64,000 nucleotides of DNA from Glandiceps talaboti (lineage: Eukaryota; Hemichordata; Enteropneusta; Spengelidae): NCBI RefSeq assembly GCF_964340395.1, contig NC_135551.1, forward strand, positions 9,040,379-9,104,378, in the 5' to 3' direction. Within the stretch, counting starts at the first letter, position 1. Every line of letters starts with the position of its first letter. The position numbers and the translations under genes are program-made. This document shows positions 51,903 through 61,874 of the stretch, one piece after another. The notes under the pieces are model-generated. The model had not been told where the DNA came from, searched no databases, and worked only from the letters and a program-made list of their open reading frames with translations.

Positions 51903-54031
51903 GGAAAAAATACACTTACACAAATGTATTCGCATGGCTTTCATCTATCTCACCACTGAATATATGTCTTAGAAGTAATTGCAGCGAAGCCATGAGAATT
52001 TTTTTCATGTACTCTGTAAACGACGGCTCCTGAGGTTTAATTTGGTTCAAATCATGGGCAAAATATTTCGGCACCCCTGGGACATAACTGCCGACTGTTC
52101 AGGGACACACTATGCCTGCACAGCGATCGAGTTGTTCAACTACGAGGGAATGTCAGCAGCAGTGGGAGTACTAACTTTTTATTTCGATCTTCATTGTATC
52201 GATCATTTGGTAATATCTTCAGTGTCCATCGTCTAGTGCTAGTGCATGACGTTACTGTCATTACCTTTGTATTGATTCGAAATGCCGAGGCCCCATAGGC
52301 ACTAGTATTTTCCTAGATTGAATGATGAAAAACAAACCACCTACAGGGGACTAATATCTGAATAAATCATTTAGTGATATAGTAACTTAATATTAAGTAG
52401 ATATATAGTTTCCATGGGATAATATAGATGTTGTAATTATAATGTTAGAGGGTTAAATACAACAGTAAACATTTGATTATTTATAATACATAGGGAGGAT
52501 ACATGACAGGTATATATGTAATAAAAACAAATATATATGTTACCTTGACAAGAATCTTCGTCACTCGTATCAATATCACCTGTATCATGATAACCACAGT
52601 CATCAGTACCACCATCACAAACCTTGAAAATTCTAATACATTTTCCACTGTCACACAAAAATCCATCACAAGCTGTTCAAAATAATTAGACAAAAATCAA
52701 AATTAAAAGGATATTAGTCAGGAATAATTATGGTTATGGAATGGTTTCTGCTCGTTATCGTTATTACTTATACATGACTGAATCTATGTACTGGAACTAG
52801 TGAATAGAACATATTGTGATGTAATCATAAATGGCGCCATCTGTAATAGAATGAACAAAGACGCAGCCCATGAAATACATGATTTAAACGAAATTGTAGC
52901 AACAAATAAATAGTACAAAGTGTCTGATAATGCATGAAATTGCTGAATGTCGATAGGTGTGCCTGTACATCAGAGTCAAGGCCAAACGTCAATGTCTGTA
53001 AAGAGAGTTCAAACCTGGCAATAGGGGGTAGACACTTCAATGTCGTCTCTATGTATTAACGTTTTTGAGGTATGTGGTAAATCATAAGTGTTCACTACAA
53101 ATATGACTGTCATTACGTAAAAAGTTATATGAGCACCATGTGTATGTTGATTTGGTTCTGTATTATCTCTATCCATGATATAAAAGATATTAGCCACGCA
53201 TAATTGCTATAAAGTGTCTGCAGTATGTAAGTAATAGCTTAAATTTGATGGTCTACCGTGTAGATCACAGTAAAGGTCCAAAATCACTTGCAAGATCTAC
53301 AAGAGAGTTTTCTGGACAAAACTAGTGAACGACTTGACTGATTAATACTACACGCATGTATACATACATACATACATACATACATAAATACATACATACA
53401 TACATACATACATACATACATACATACATACATTACACATTGAACCAGTGTTACCGTTAGGTAGACAATGTCTCCAAGCCACCTCACACACTTGTTACAT
53501 AATGTTAAGTGCCTATAAAATGTTAATGGTTTTATGAGATCAATAAAACAATAATTTATGTACACTCCTATGGCCTCACTGACGGACATTTCACCAAACA
53601 ATATGGTGTTTAGCCCTAATTTGTATATCGATATTGGGGTCATCATTTAATTAATATCACATGATATGTACACCACCAGAGACATCCCTGTGAAATGTCA
53701 GCCACATCAACAGAGTACTTTTGGAATTAGAGACTCTTGACCCCAACAAACCACATTTTTAGCCTTAATTTGCACATCACTGATGGGATCATCGTGTCAT
53801 GAACAATTCTTAAACTAAACACCCCAAAAAATATTTCCACTAAATTTCAGGCCAATCTGTCCAGTAGGTTGGGAGTTTAAATTTTTGACCGAAAATCACG
53901 TTTTGTTTAACCCAATCTATGATGCGATCATTCATTTTCACCTGAACAATTTACCATCTACACGCCCGAAGTAATGTCCCCACCAAATACCAAGCCAATC
54001 AGTCTGGCATTGTTTTTACTTTAGGTCGTTT

Positions 54032-54064
<33 letters not shown>

Positions 54065-54093
54065 TTGACAGACACACAGACTGACACACACAT

Positions 54094-54131
<38 letters not shown>

Positions 54132-57100
54132 CAACATGCCTATAGCACTAATGAATCTCATCTCAGTTCAGTTGTGCGAAAAATTTGGAAATTCTTACTA
54201 AGCAAACTAAACAAAATACAATGCCACAGGCTTGCATTGCCATTAGCATTGTACTAACAGAGATCGGTGTTTTATTTAAGTATTTTCACCCGACTAAAAG
54301 TTAATATATTCAGCTTGTCCAACTTTAATTTTTTTCCTTTTATTCTCATAGAAATATATCTGAGATGGCGAGTGATTATTATGAGCTATACCAAAGTGTT
54401 GTCTAGTACAGCTTTCTTCTTAATTTTCATACATACGTTTGTGGTGAAGTTGTTCATATAGTTATATAGTTGCTGCAATAACAGTAGTTTTCGTCTACTA
54501 TCTGCTTGTTCTAGTGTCGGCATAAACCCAGACTAAATGATTATCACAACGAAGTTATTATGTAAATGTACACTCTTTACTTACATGAACACAAGAGTAT
54601 AAAATTGACGTAATCTACATATAGCCAAATAGTATGTAAATATGTACAAACAGTTATTCTAAAAACAGCCATGAGGGTGTGGCTACATTAACGAGTTTAC
54701 GTTGATACTACTCCAAGTGTATAGTAGATGAGAGCTAGCAAAGTCACGGATCCGGTCACAGCTAGACAGGCTACTTGTAAATCGAGAGTTAAGATAGTCT
54801 AAAACTCACAACTGCAGTCCAGTTCATCACTTCCATCATCGCAATATTGAAAGCTATCACATCGAAAAGTGGAAATAATACATCTGTCCCCACAACTAAA
54901 CAAACGTTCATCTGTGCAATCTAGGACCAAACACAAAACACGGACTTTTAAGCTATTATATCTCAAGGAAGAGCGACTATTTCAAATTTTGCATTGGTTT
55001 TGTTTTGTCCTATAAATTGGTATATTTAGCAATGAAGTGGTGAGTATATTTTGTGAGATCTCTACTATACAAACACATTTTCTAACAATGCCAGAAGACA
55101 ACTGAAATGTCATAGAAGACATTCATTGACATTAACATTTCACTGGAATAGTTTAATCGCGTTAGTATTTTTACCTGAGTAAAAAGCTTATAAAACTCCT
55201 ACTCAGCTTGTGCCACTTTAAAATGAGTGGGTATAGTCTTTATGCTGTGCTATGTATACCTAGGAATCTGTTCTTTTACAGAGAAAAGACATGGGCGGTG
55301 CATAGGTGAATGAAAACAGGTATTTCATACCTTGACAATAGCTTTCATCACTTCCATCAACACAGTCGTCGTTACCATTGCAAAGATAATAACTTTCCAA
55401 ACAATGTCTATTGTCACATAGAAAACCTGATGGGCATGCTGTTCGAAAAAAAGAAACTCAAGTTATCAGAGACAACCTAGAAGCATTTGTATAATTGATT
55501 TGTTCCTTTTCACTCAAATAATCGTCATTTTGCTTGTTTATGCTAAATAAAGACATGAAATAACTTATGAAGATCACTGTGAAAACGTGTGTAGTGAATT
55601 ATATTGAAATTGAAGTCTTTATACTTGAGATATAGCCTAATTATCAAAAATAATTAATAATGCAAATTATTCATTAACGCTGTAAGGTACATCAACGAAT
55701 TTTATGGGACAAATGTATGTTGTTATGTTTAACAAATATTGCAATTAAAGTATGCAGTCTTAAGATATTGCGTAATTAGTTGATTTCATTAATATGCAAA
55801 TTTCTCTAATTAAACATTGACAGATCTCACTCAAATTTATATATTCCAAATTTCATTATAATTGAGCTAGCCGATTTTTAGAAAATGATGACACAGACAC
55901 ACACATGGACAGACAGACAGACAGACAGACAGACGGACGGACAGACAGACAGACAGACATTCCCCTTTTAATACCTCCCGTACCCTTACGGGAGGTAAAA
56001 ATCTTGTTTTTCTGCGTTCGACACTCCCGCGTGTTTCTGTGTCTGAAATCATGTATGGGGAGATCGTCGGTCAAACCAGGTCAGCTTCAACATCCGGGTG
56101 AAATCACCAGCTTTCTACCGAAAATTCTTGCTGGAGAATTCGCCAAGATAAATCCATACGATCTTTTCTTCGATCAAAATTGAAAATCTTTTCTCTTTGT
56201 TTTAATATAAACCTTTCGATACTAAGTGAGCTTGCTGCCAGAACGCGTGCATTTATTCCAAAAAAATAACATTATCACAACAATGCAAATGAGAAAAGTA
56301 AATGTTGTTACTGTGTTGCAATGTTGGGATGTGTACAAAGTGGTTTAATTATTTGGGTCAATTTTCCCCCAATTTTCCGATATTGATTGGCTTTGTTCTA
56401 GACCATTCAAAGTATTCGGGTTGCTTGTATTGAAAGGTACGTATATCAAAATATATATCGACAAGTTTCTGTCCAGATCTGAATTTGATATTTTGAGAAA
56501 CCAAACGAACTTGAGAGCAATGGAAATTCACCTCATTGTGGCGTGCATTGCGAAATTCTTGAACTGAGTGTTACATAAAGCCTGGTATATTGCCGTAAAC
56601 GAGAATCAAAGTATAGAGCAATATCGTGCTTACCATAAAGTATGTAAACTTTCTGATGCATACAAGCGATGTTAGGACGGTTTGAATTGTGTTTATTATT
56701 TGCCGTAGAAACGAGTGTACATCATAACCGGGTATATTATGTAGGGGATCGCGAATGTCGGAGTGTTCAAAGTCGAGTCAAGCTTTCCTGTATTGAGATC
56801 GAGAATAGATAGCAGATATTTGAATAACTTTTTCGACAACCAACTTTCACTGGGACTTCAAAAATCACAGATATAGAGCTAAAATCCATTACGTTCAAAC
56901 CAATAAGCAATCCATATATTTGTTTTGTATGCATGGGTAAATGTACGTATGTCTGTATGCATGTCGGATGTATGTGTATCCCTGTAAATTTGAATAATTT
57001 AATTTTAAAAGCCATTACATCTGTTCCACTACATGTACTTACATAGATTGATATCACAATGTACTTTCAGATTTCTATAGTTTGGCACACCTTTTTGCCA

Positions 57101-60100
57101 ATTCAGGGGTATATCATATACTAATAGCCTACTATAACAAAGATTGTTGCATTCCAGCAATTATTATGTGTGGGAACAAAAAGCTCAATATTACCCTTAC
57201 GGAAGGCATTCAGTTTAAATCTGGTTGCACGTTTGGAATTGTGTTGGCTAATTGACGAGTTTACTTTTGGAATCGGAAGGTTATCATTGATTTTAGGTCT
57301 GGTCCGATAGCTATGGGACAACTTTTTAGTATAAATGTAATTGTCGAGCGTTTACGTTTTATGTCAAAGATGGAAATGCAAGTTTTAAGTTTACAAAGTT
57401 TATGTATGTCAAGGATATTGAATTGATTGAAGAGAGGGGTGGAATGGACTTGACAGTTAGAGAAAGTTATAAGTCGAGCCATTTCTTTTGTAGATGGAAA
57501 AGTGGATCAGGAGCAGTTCGATAATTGTAGAGAAGGGTAAGGACAGATTTTGGAATGTAGTGACGAATGCGTGAAATAATGCAAACCTTTAGACTAATAG
57601 TATTTCTTACTTTCAATATGGGACTTCCAGGGTAACAACTGCCCCCCCCCCCGGACAATTGCCCCCCCCCCCCCACCGGACAACAGCCCCCCCCCCCCCG
57701 GCGGACAACTGCCCCCTGGACAATTGTCCCCGGCGGACAACTGCCCCTGGACAATTGCCCCCCGGACAACTGCCCCCTGGACAATTGCCCCCCGGACAAC
57801 TGCCCCCGAAGGACAACTGCAAATCATCATGCCGACTTTTATGAATGAGGTAACAATTATCATAGATAACAATAGAGTAAAACATGTGAATGTAGTGAGT
57901 ATAATGTACGCAAATTGCGGCGGTAAGTTGCCGACGGTGACATTTTAATGAATGACAAACCCGTTCATCTGTAATACTACCTTGTTTTTTTGTTCGGGGG
58001 CAGTTGTCCTTCGGGGGCAATTGTCCGGGGGGCAGGTGTCCTTCGGGGCAATTGTCCGGGGGGCAGTTGTCCTCGAATCGACTTCCAGGTCAGGGAAAAG
58101 TCTATTGATACGTCTAGGTAAATGGCAGACAACACACCCTCTACGGGTGTGTACGTGTTGCCAATACAAATGAATTTTGGGGGCGTTTTACAACCTGTTG
58201 GTGATTTTCCAGATAGCATTGGAACCAACGGAACAGTAGACCTCTATTCCATTGGACAGTTTCGATAAGAATGTGGATAAGACTTATTAAGGTCAATGAA
58301 GCCGTTTTGTCTGTAAAATCAGAAACTAAATCAGCTAAAGCAAGTTTGGTGCTATGTGCTTTTGAAGAACCATATTGGGTACTTATAACCTACAGGAAAG
58401 GGATAAGTTGATCATGAATAATTGATTCGAAAACCTTGTTGATGTATATCGATAAACAGTAAGATTATCACTACTTAGCCAGTCAGTTAACAGGTAGCAC
58501 AGTTTCAATGTGCAATAGCCAGTTTCCGAGTTCAAATAGTAGCTATGCGATGGAGCGTCCTCAGTTAAAAACAGTATTGAAGTGTGGGGTGGAATTCTGT
58601 CTTGCTACTACAGGAATGGTGTACCATGTGTTCTTGTATAGGTTTGACTTGATGTTTAAATTTTCTACAAATGGCCTTAATAGAAAGCCTGTTAAATATA
58701 TTTATGCTTTATTTGTTGACAACAAACTGGTAAATGACTTGAAAAGTATGATATGAGTTTTCGCAAGTGTGATCAAATATAGCATTTAATTTAATTTAAT
58801 TTAATTTAATTTAATTTAATTTAATTTAATTTAATTTACAGAAGTGAAAATTACTGAAATTTTATTTAAAAAGTGTTTGCAGGGTAGGAAGGAATAGGGA
58901 TATTTCAACATTTCACATAACTACATTTTAAATTCAATTGCCAATGTGTTCAATATGACATCCTTCTTTTGATATTCACTATTAGATTTGGTTTTATTTA
59001 TTCAAAAGAATTATAAAATATGATAATAGTCACTGTGATAAAAATAGTACACAAAAAAGTTCGTCCAAGCAGAAAATAGTAAGGTTCAGGGATTATCTTA
59101 TTTTTATTACAATTCTAAACCTTTCATTTTGCTTCTAGAGTGACAATGAAAAATACGTAGGTAAAATGATGGTATGTGAAATTTCCATTGTCTCATTATT
59201 CACATTTAAAGACACTTTTAGACACATGGACTTAGCAAACAATGACGAAAAACTGATATATTATATTTCTAATGAAGCTAGAAAATTGTATAGACCTATA
59301 TTACAGAATGAAAAGATGTGCCTCTTATCTTTGTTTCAATAGGAGTTGAATGATGAAGAAACAACACCACACTTCAATCGAATTCGATGCCGTCCGTTGA
59401 CTCAGTGCGCTTTGTCACAGAACAACGTATCGAACCCGGAGATCCGCTATATTCAGTGGGTTAATATGTCTTGAATGTAAATATCTTTTTATCTTTGGAC
59501 ATTGAAAACTTACAAGTGCAATCCTGTTCATCACTTCCATCGTTGCAGTGTGGATATATATCACATCGATAGATAGCAGGAATACACTGTCCGTCGCTAC
59601 ATTTGAATAGATCTTTATGTGTGCAATCTAGAAGCAAACAAAAAAGGGTCAATTGTCACGCTGTTACTTCTCAAAGTAAAAGTCCGCGGGTAGACATTTA
59701 TTTGCGGTTTTAGTGTACATTGCATAATTACTTCAACTACTACGATTTTGGGTGATAAAATAGTACCCCGGTAAGTTATTCAACCTCGAAATCTTAAAAA
59801 AAAAATACACCTACTGCACTTGATATGTGTTTAGTCATTGAGAGGGTTTTCTGCAATGATCTATGGGAAACCTTCTAGTGGTGACATCACAGGAATATAA
59901 TACAAGGAGTGGCAAGACATGATATTATGCGATATATATACTCATTAACCTTTAACTTTTACATTGTAACGATTATTAGAGACGACACATGACAGATACA
60001 TAAATAAATAAATAAATCTAAATATTGTACCTTCGCAAATGTCTTCATCACTTCCATCATCACAGTCAACGTTAGTATTACAAAGTCGTTTATAACTAAT

Positions 60101-60135
60101 ACATTTGTAATTACTACATAAATAGTGCGGGCATG
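40318..60135 (-). CDS. LDLa-ZP domain protein gene (13 exons in window; start beyond)
   Basis: Thirteen exons on the minus strand join in phase: eight LDL-receptor class A exons (60031-60135, 59514-59627, 55331-55438, 54810-54920, 52544-52672, 47310-47432, 44444-44563, 43992-44111), then five ZP exons (43172-43392, 42837-42970, 42194-42448, 41015-41204, 40318-40421). Every LDLa intron is phase 1, so each exon is one complete module. ZP domains polymerise extracellularly through their ZP-N and ZP-C halves; LDLa modules are Ca-dependent ligand-binding folds. The product is therefore probably an apical or egg-coat-like matrix protein or receptor. The signal peptide and any earlier modules are not in the window, or not found above 60.2 kb. 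The membrane anchor may be the exon at 26895-27096. The exon set is seen directly; the function is inferred from domains. Confidence 0.88.
40695..40761. repeat. (TA)n microsatellite
   Basis: In the intron between ZP exons 4 and 5. Confidence 0.97.
41015..41204 (-). CDS. ZP exon 4 (ZP-C, second part)
   Basis: Acceptor TTTCAG, donor GTATGT, 190 nt. The exon junction makes the G-C-L-V motif; [14 protein letters not shown] and GTPCDL carry the next Cys set of ZP-C. Confidence 0.93.
42083..42142. repeat. (TA)n microsatellite
   Basis: In the intron between ZP exons 3 and 4, only about 50 bp from exon 3. Confidence 0.97.
42194..42448 (-). CDS. ZP exon 3 (ZP-C, first part)
   Basis: Acceptor CCTCTTACAG, donor GTATGT, 255 nt. 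Contains [20 protein letters not shown], then [20 protein letters not shown] and YDYITDG, which are the ZP-C strands and the Cys preceding the conserved G-C. Confidence 0.93.
42837..42970 (-). CDS. ZP exon 2 (ZP-N, second half)
   Basis: Starts in phase 0 after TCAATAG. Contains [13 protein letters not shown] and [14 protein letters not shown]; the Y-x-N and C-x-Y-P motifs are hallmarks of the ZP-N domain. Donor GTAAGT; 134 nt, ends phase 2. Confidence 0.92.
43172..43392 (-). CDS. ZP exon 1 (ZP-N, first half)
   Basis: A linker [14 protein letters not shown], then [15 protein letters not shown] and [20 protein letters not shown] followed by CGT. These give the first conserved Cys residues of ZP-N. 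The acceptor AAAG|CTG is less typical; 221 nt, ends phase 0 at donor GTAATA. Confidence 0.87.
43992..44111 (-). CDS. LDLa exon 8 (type A)
   Basis: Acceptor CCCTTAG, donor GTAAGT. Module from [15 protein letters not shown] to [11 protein letters not shown]. 120 nt, phase 1 on both sides; spliced in phase to the first ZP exon. Confidence 0.92.
44444..44563 (-). CDS. LDLa exon 7 (type B, degenerate)
   Basis: Acceptor GGACAG, donor GTACGT. Cys spacing of the module is kept ([17 protein letters not shown], then [15 protein letters not shown]), but the acidic Ca ligands of the last loop are replaced by Asn, so it may not bind Ca. 120 nt, phase 1 on both sides. Confidence 0.85.
44855..46583 (+). 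repeat. Dispersed repeat R1, copy 2
   Basis: Matches 27206-29353 in the same orientation. It holds a (CA)n at 45134-45187. A segment at about 45940-46410 is unlike copy 1 but has a relative at 56063-56150 (shared GGTCAAA...AGCTTCAA...CCGGGT...AAATCA). It lies in the intron between LDLa exons 6 and 7. Confidence 0.85.
46584..47309. other. No gene recognised; repeat-like sequence
   Basis: Two similar segments (near 46680 and 46810, AACAAATCTGA...CACACCAxATATCAAAG...GATGATGAAAA) form a short duplicated repeat. Confidence 0.5.
47310..47432 (-). CDS. LDLa exon 6 (type A)
   Basis: Acceptor TCTTAG, donor GTAAGT. Module from [14 protein letters not shown] to [11 protein letters not shown]; the SDE triplet is SED, so Ca binding may be altered. 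123 nt, phase 1 on both sides. Confidence 0.9.
47526..47650 (+). repeat. Dispersed repeat end with C/G hairpin
   Basis: CCCCCCT and AGGGGGG can pair around a short loop (47528-47550), followed by TATCAAAGTGGGCTCC and short TCCG/TGCG repeats. The minus strand near 55960-55996 has the same plan. Confidence 0.55.
47651..48654. other. No gene recognised
   Basis: Intron sequence between LDLa exons 5 and 6; frames without recognisable domains. Confidence 0.5.
48655..49100 (+). pseudogene. LINE reverse-transcriptase C-terminal fragment (CR1/L2-like)
   Basis: The frame reads [19 protein letters not shown], then [19 protein letters not shown] and LQRTQN. After a stop it continues with [18 protein letters not shown] and, in another frame, SYGDRIND. 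The pattern is typical of the region downstream of the LINE palm domain. It lacks the catalytic part and lies in the 5-kb intron between LDLa exons 5 and 6, in the opposite orientation to the gene. Confidence 0.85.
49125..49740 (+). repeat. Duplicated block with X-box-like motif
   Basis: 49140-49290 and 49475-49620 resemble each other (GGGTAGTTTGT...GCTGAGTTCA...TTGCCATGGTAACCAAAAT). Each contains an exact GTTGCCATGGTAAC (49197-49210, 49533-49546). Confidence 0.75.
49741..50454. other. No gene recognised
   Basis: Intron sequence; frames without domains. Confidence 0.5.
50455..50836 (+). repeat. Minisatellite, ~59-bp unit, 6-7 copies
   Basis: Units contain AATTACAATCTGATTTCAAT then ACCAGATACCAAGGACC and TTTCCATCTATACC, diverged by a few bases each. 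It lies within the large intron. Confidence 0.93.
50845..51130 (+). pseudogene. LINE reverse-transcriptase N-terminal fragment
   Basis: Broken frames give [13 protein letters not shown] and, in another frame, [20 protein letters not shown]. These are the conserved motif just before the RT palm in jockey/CR1-type LINEs (N-Y-R-P-I-S). It stops at TGA codons soon after. Confidence 0.8.
51253..51462. mobile_element. Foldback MITE (210 bp) with 9-bp target duplication
   Basis: The ends TAGTCTCGCTGCCAGACTT and AAGTCTGGCAGCAAGACTA are near-perfect inverted repeats, and the arms continue inward (GACAATCGTCC-type and AGCATGCGCAGCGG-type blocks). CGTTCCTAT at 51244-51252 and CGTTCCTGT at 51463-51471 are a 9-bp duplication with one mismatch. 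This fits a Mutator-type non-autonomous element. Confidence 0.8.
51811..51902 (+). repeat. (CATA)n then (CAGA)n
   Basis: Tetranucleotide repeats that create the Tyr/Thr/Arg-rich and Val/Cys-rich frames around them. Confidence 0.97.
52544..52672 (-). CDS. LDLa exon 5 (type B, with an insertion)
   Basis: Acceptor TGAACAG, donor GTAACA. Module from [11 protein letters not shown] to a longer last loop, [18 protein letters not shown], which replaces the usual D-C-x-D-G-S-D-E spacing. 129 nt, phase 1 on both sides. The donor is weaker than its neighbours'. Confidence 0.87.
53359..53433 (+). repeat. (TACA)n microsatellite
   Basis: In the intron between LDLa exons 4 and 5. Confidence 0.97.
53600..54129 (+). 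repeat. Dispersed repeat ending in (CAGA)n/(CA)n
   Basis: Two similar segments (TTTAGCCCTAATTTGTATAT at 53611 and TTAGCCTTAATTTGCACATC at 53759) and motifs of the type ACCAAATxCCAAGCCAATC are followed by (CAGA)n and (CA)n (54032-54129). It looks like the tail of a non-autonomous repeat; a relative is near 20400. Confidence 0.6.
54810..54920 (-). CDS. LDLa exon 4 (type A)
   Basis: Acceptor TCCTAG, donor GTGAGT. Module from [13 protein letters not shown] to [11 protein letters not shown]. 111 nt, phase 1 on both sides. Confidence 0.92.
55331..55438 (-). CDS. LDLa exon 3 (type B)
   Basis: Acceptor CGAACAG, donor GTATGA. Module from [12 protein letters not shown] to [11 protein letters not shown]. 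108 nt, phase 1 on both sides. Confidence 0.92.
55800..55997 (-). repeat. Dispersed repeat with hairpin end and (TCTG)n run
   Basis: On the minus strand: a hairpin ACCTCCCGTA-AGGG-TACGGGAGGT (55973-55996), then TATTAAAAGGGG, then a (TCTG)n/(TCCG)n run (55909-55959). It has the same plan as 47526-47650. Confidence 0.65.
55998..57100. other. No gene recognised
   Basis: Contains a short stretch (56063-56150) related to the inner part of repeat R1 copy 2. Otherwise nothing is recognised. Confidence 0.5.
57105..58480 (-). pseudogene. Decayed LINE reverse transcriptase (jockey/CR1-like), interrupted by a MITE
   Basis: Minus-strand pieces in order: a segment like [19 protein letters not shown] (palm, before the catalytic box); [18 protein letters not shown]; then beyond the insertion [44 protein letters not shown] and [19 protein letters not shown]. 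The order fits the RT palm to the C-terminal tail of jockey/CR1-type LINEs. Many breaks. The MITE at 57632-58080 falls between the LTWKS and HIES parts. Confidence 0.75.
57632..58080. mobile_element. Element with inverted minisatellite ends and 9-bp target duplication (449 bp)
   Basis: The direct repeat ACTTCCAGG flanks it (57623-57631 and 58081-58089). The left end is an array of GGACAATTGCCCCC/GGACAACTGCCCCC units (57640-57815). The right end (about 58000-58072) is the same array inverted, GGGGGCAGTTGTCC. The unique middle is about 190 bp. A 9-bp duplication and tandem repeats inside the inverted ends fit a Mutator-like non-autonomous element. The Gly/Pro/Cys-rich frames through it are by-products of the repeats. 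Confidence 0.85.
58481..59513. other. No gene recognised; (TTAAT)n
   Basis: Holds (TTAAT)n at 58785-58838 and otherwise intron-like AT-rich sequence. Confidence 0.55.
59514..59627 (-). CDS. LDLa exon 2 (type A)
   Basis: Acceptor TTCTAG, donor GTAAGT. Module from [14 protein letters not shown] to [11 protein letters not shown], canonical six Cys and Ca ligands. 114 nt, phase 1 on both sides. Confidence 0.93.
60031..60135 (-). CDS. LDLa exon 1 (type B)
   Basis: Acceptor GGACAG before 60135, donor GTACAA after 60031. One LDLa module with six Cys, from [11 protein letters not shown] to [12 protein letters not shown], retaining the Ca-binding acidic set. Phase 1 on both sides, 105 nt. Confidence 0.9.
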
Positions 60136-61870
60136 CTGTCCAAAGATAAAGAGAAACACAATCTTAGTCCAAAATTATTAAATAATGTTAGTTGTATGTT
60201 TCAGTTTTAAATGATTCAGAAATACTAATGTACATGCATATTCTTCTGGAATGATTTCGATATATTATCATAATGAATGGATTATGCATGTGAATTATGT
60301 GATGTCGTTAATCCTGAAAGACCAATGAGAGTTCTACCAGCCGCTGGCCGTGGTACGATGGTCTTGAACAGCAGAACATATGTACAATTCTTAATAGTAG
60401 CAGTTTGTTCTCTCTCCATTTGATAGAATGAAACGCAGAGCAATATGTGCCTTGACTATTACTGACCAAAGAACCAACAACCTAACCTTTTTTTAATAAC
60501 ACAAAACATTATTTGGAACATGAACTGCCGGTTGCACTGATGTTTGATCAGGATATCTCTAAAGACATCTGGTGACAAACAATTCATGACAAGATCCTTG
60601 GTAAATTTGGAATGATATATGGATGACTGTGTTTATCATTATCAAATTTATATTGTATAACATACCAGTATTAGTCCATAGTTCAGTTAGTGAGTTCTAA
60701 TGTAAAAAAGCAGAGAGAGAATACATTGTGATTATATGGAAAGTGGCAAATGATGTATTAGGACAAACACACAAAGAAACAAAAGTCCTATTACAGATAT
60801 TCTATCAAATGTTATATAATTGCTTGCCGTACCCTATGTCCATATGTTAGATCCTATGTGTGATAAAGTTTGAAGTAGTTAGTTGTTTTACTCTGGATCC
60901 TAAACTATCAAGAGTTAACGAACAGTCAGTTACACAGGGAGGGGCGAAAGATCTCACAGCATACAGCAAAGATTCTAGCACACCTGCTCTTCACTGGAAG
61001 GAGACTTGATTTAATATTCCATATGAACTTAAAATCCAAATCTAACATTTCACATGAATACACAGTGTCACGTATTTACACATATTAAGAATCTCTAACA
61101 CATCCCTAGATAATTGAAATGGTACTTATTGGATCGCGGCATCACATGATTAATCTCTAAGTATTATGATTGGATTCGCATATCAAATTATGTAAATCTG
61201 CCCTAGAGTTAATATATACACTGACAAGTAAGTACACCTCTGTGATATATACTATCTGCTATTATTTGTTATGTTTGTCAAGATCTACCCCATTGATGTC
61301 ACCCCATGGAGTCATTCAAGTTTTAAAAACTTTGAAATACTTTGTAATATGGGTAACTAATCTAATTCATCACAGCATAGGGTACAAATGCGTGTTGCCA
61401 TTCAAGTACAATGTATATATATGGTCGATAAACTTCAATTTGTGGGCGTAAAATTTCAGTAATTGTGTTTGTAAAATTTCGGGTTGTGTTTGTAAAATTC
61501 CAATTTGAGTTTGTACAACACAACTTATGTCCATAAACATACAATGTAATTAGTGTTGATGAGTCATTTTCAGTATACCTCTGTCACGATCTGTGAAGTT
61601 CACATGAAACGTTGTAGGAAATATTCAGTTAGCTACACGCTACATCAAGTTCCACTCGTATGGGATCACACGAGCACATACACAGTAAGTCGAACAGCTC
61701 AACAGACATAGATTTATGGTTCGCCTGTTACTTCCGAACGAGATGGTTGCATTTTTTCCCTCTAAATCCGCTCTGGTCTTTAAGTGCCGGGTTAACACTA
61801 TTTGTCTGGGAGCTCAATTTGAGAAGTTAATTTAATGTATTTTTTAGACAAGAGGACGAAATTGCCGAAA
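60136..61870. other. No gene recognised
   Basis: Probably intron or 5' flank of the LDLa-ZP gene. I looked for further LDLa exons (the conserved minus-strand DGSDE codons) and found none. Confidence 0.5.
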
Positions 61871-61874
61871 TAGT

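Noticed and set aside
57467-58228. Gly/Pro/Cys-rich repetitive protein
   Set aside because: It is the translation of minisatellite ends of a mobile element in a LINE pseudogene; several frames are open only because the unit lacks stops.
59396-59450. tRNA or tRNA-derived SINE (A-box-like GACTCAGTGCGC and B-box-like ATCGAACCC about 30 bp apart)
   Set aside because: The cloverleaf stems do not form and the B-box has a mismatch at an invariant position; too weak to annotate.
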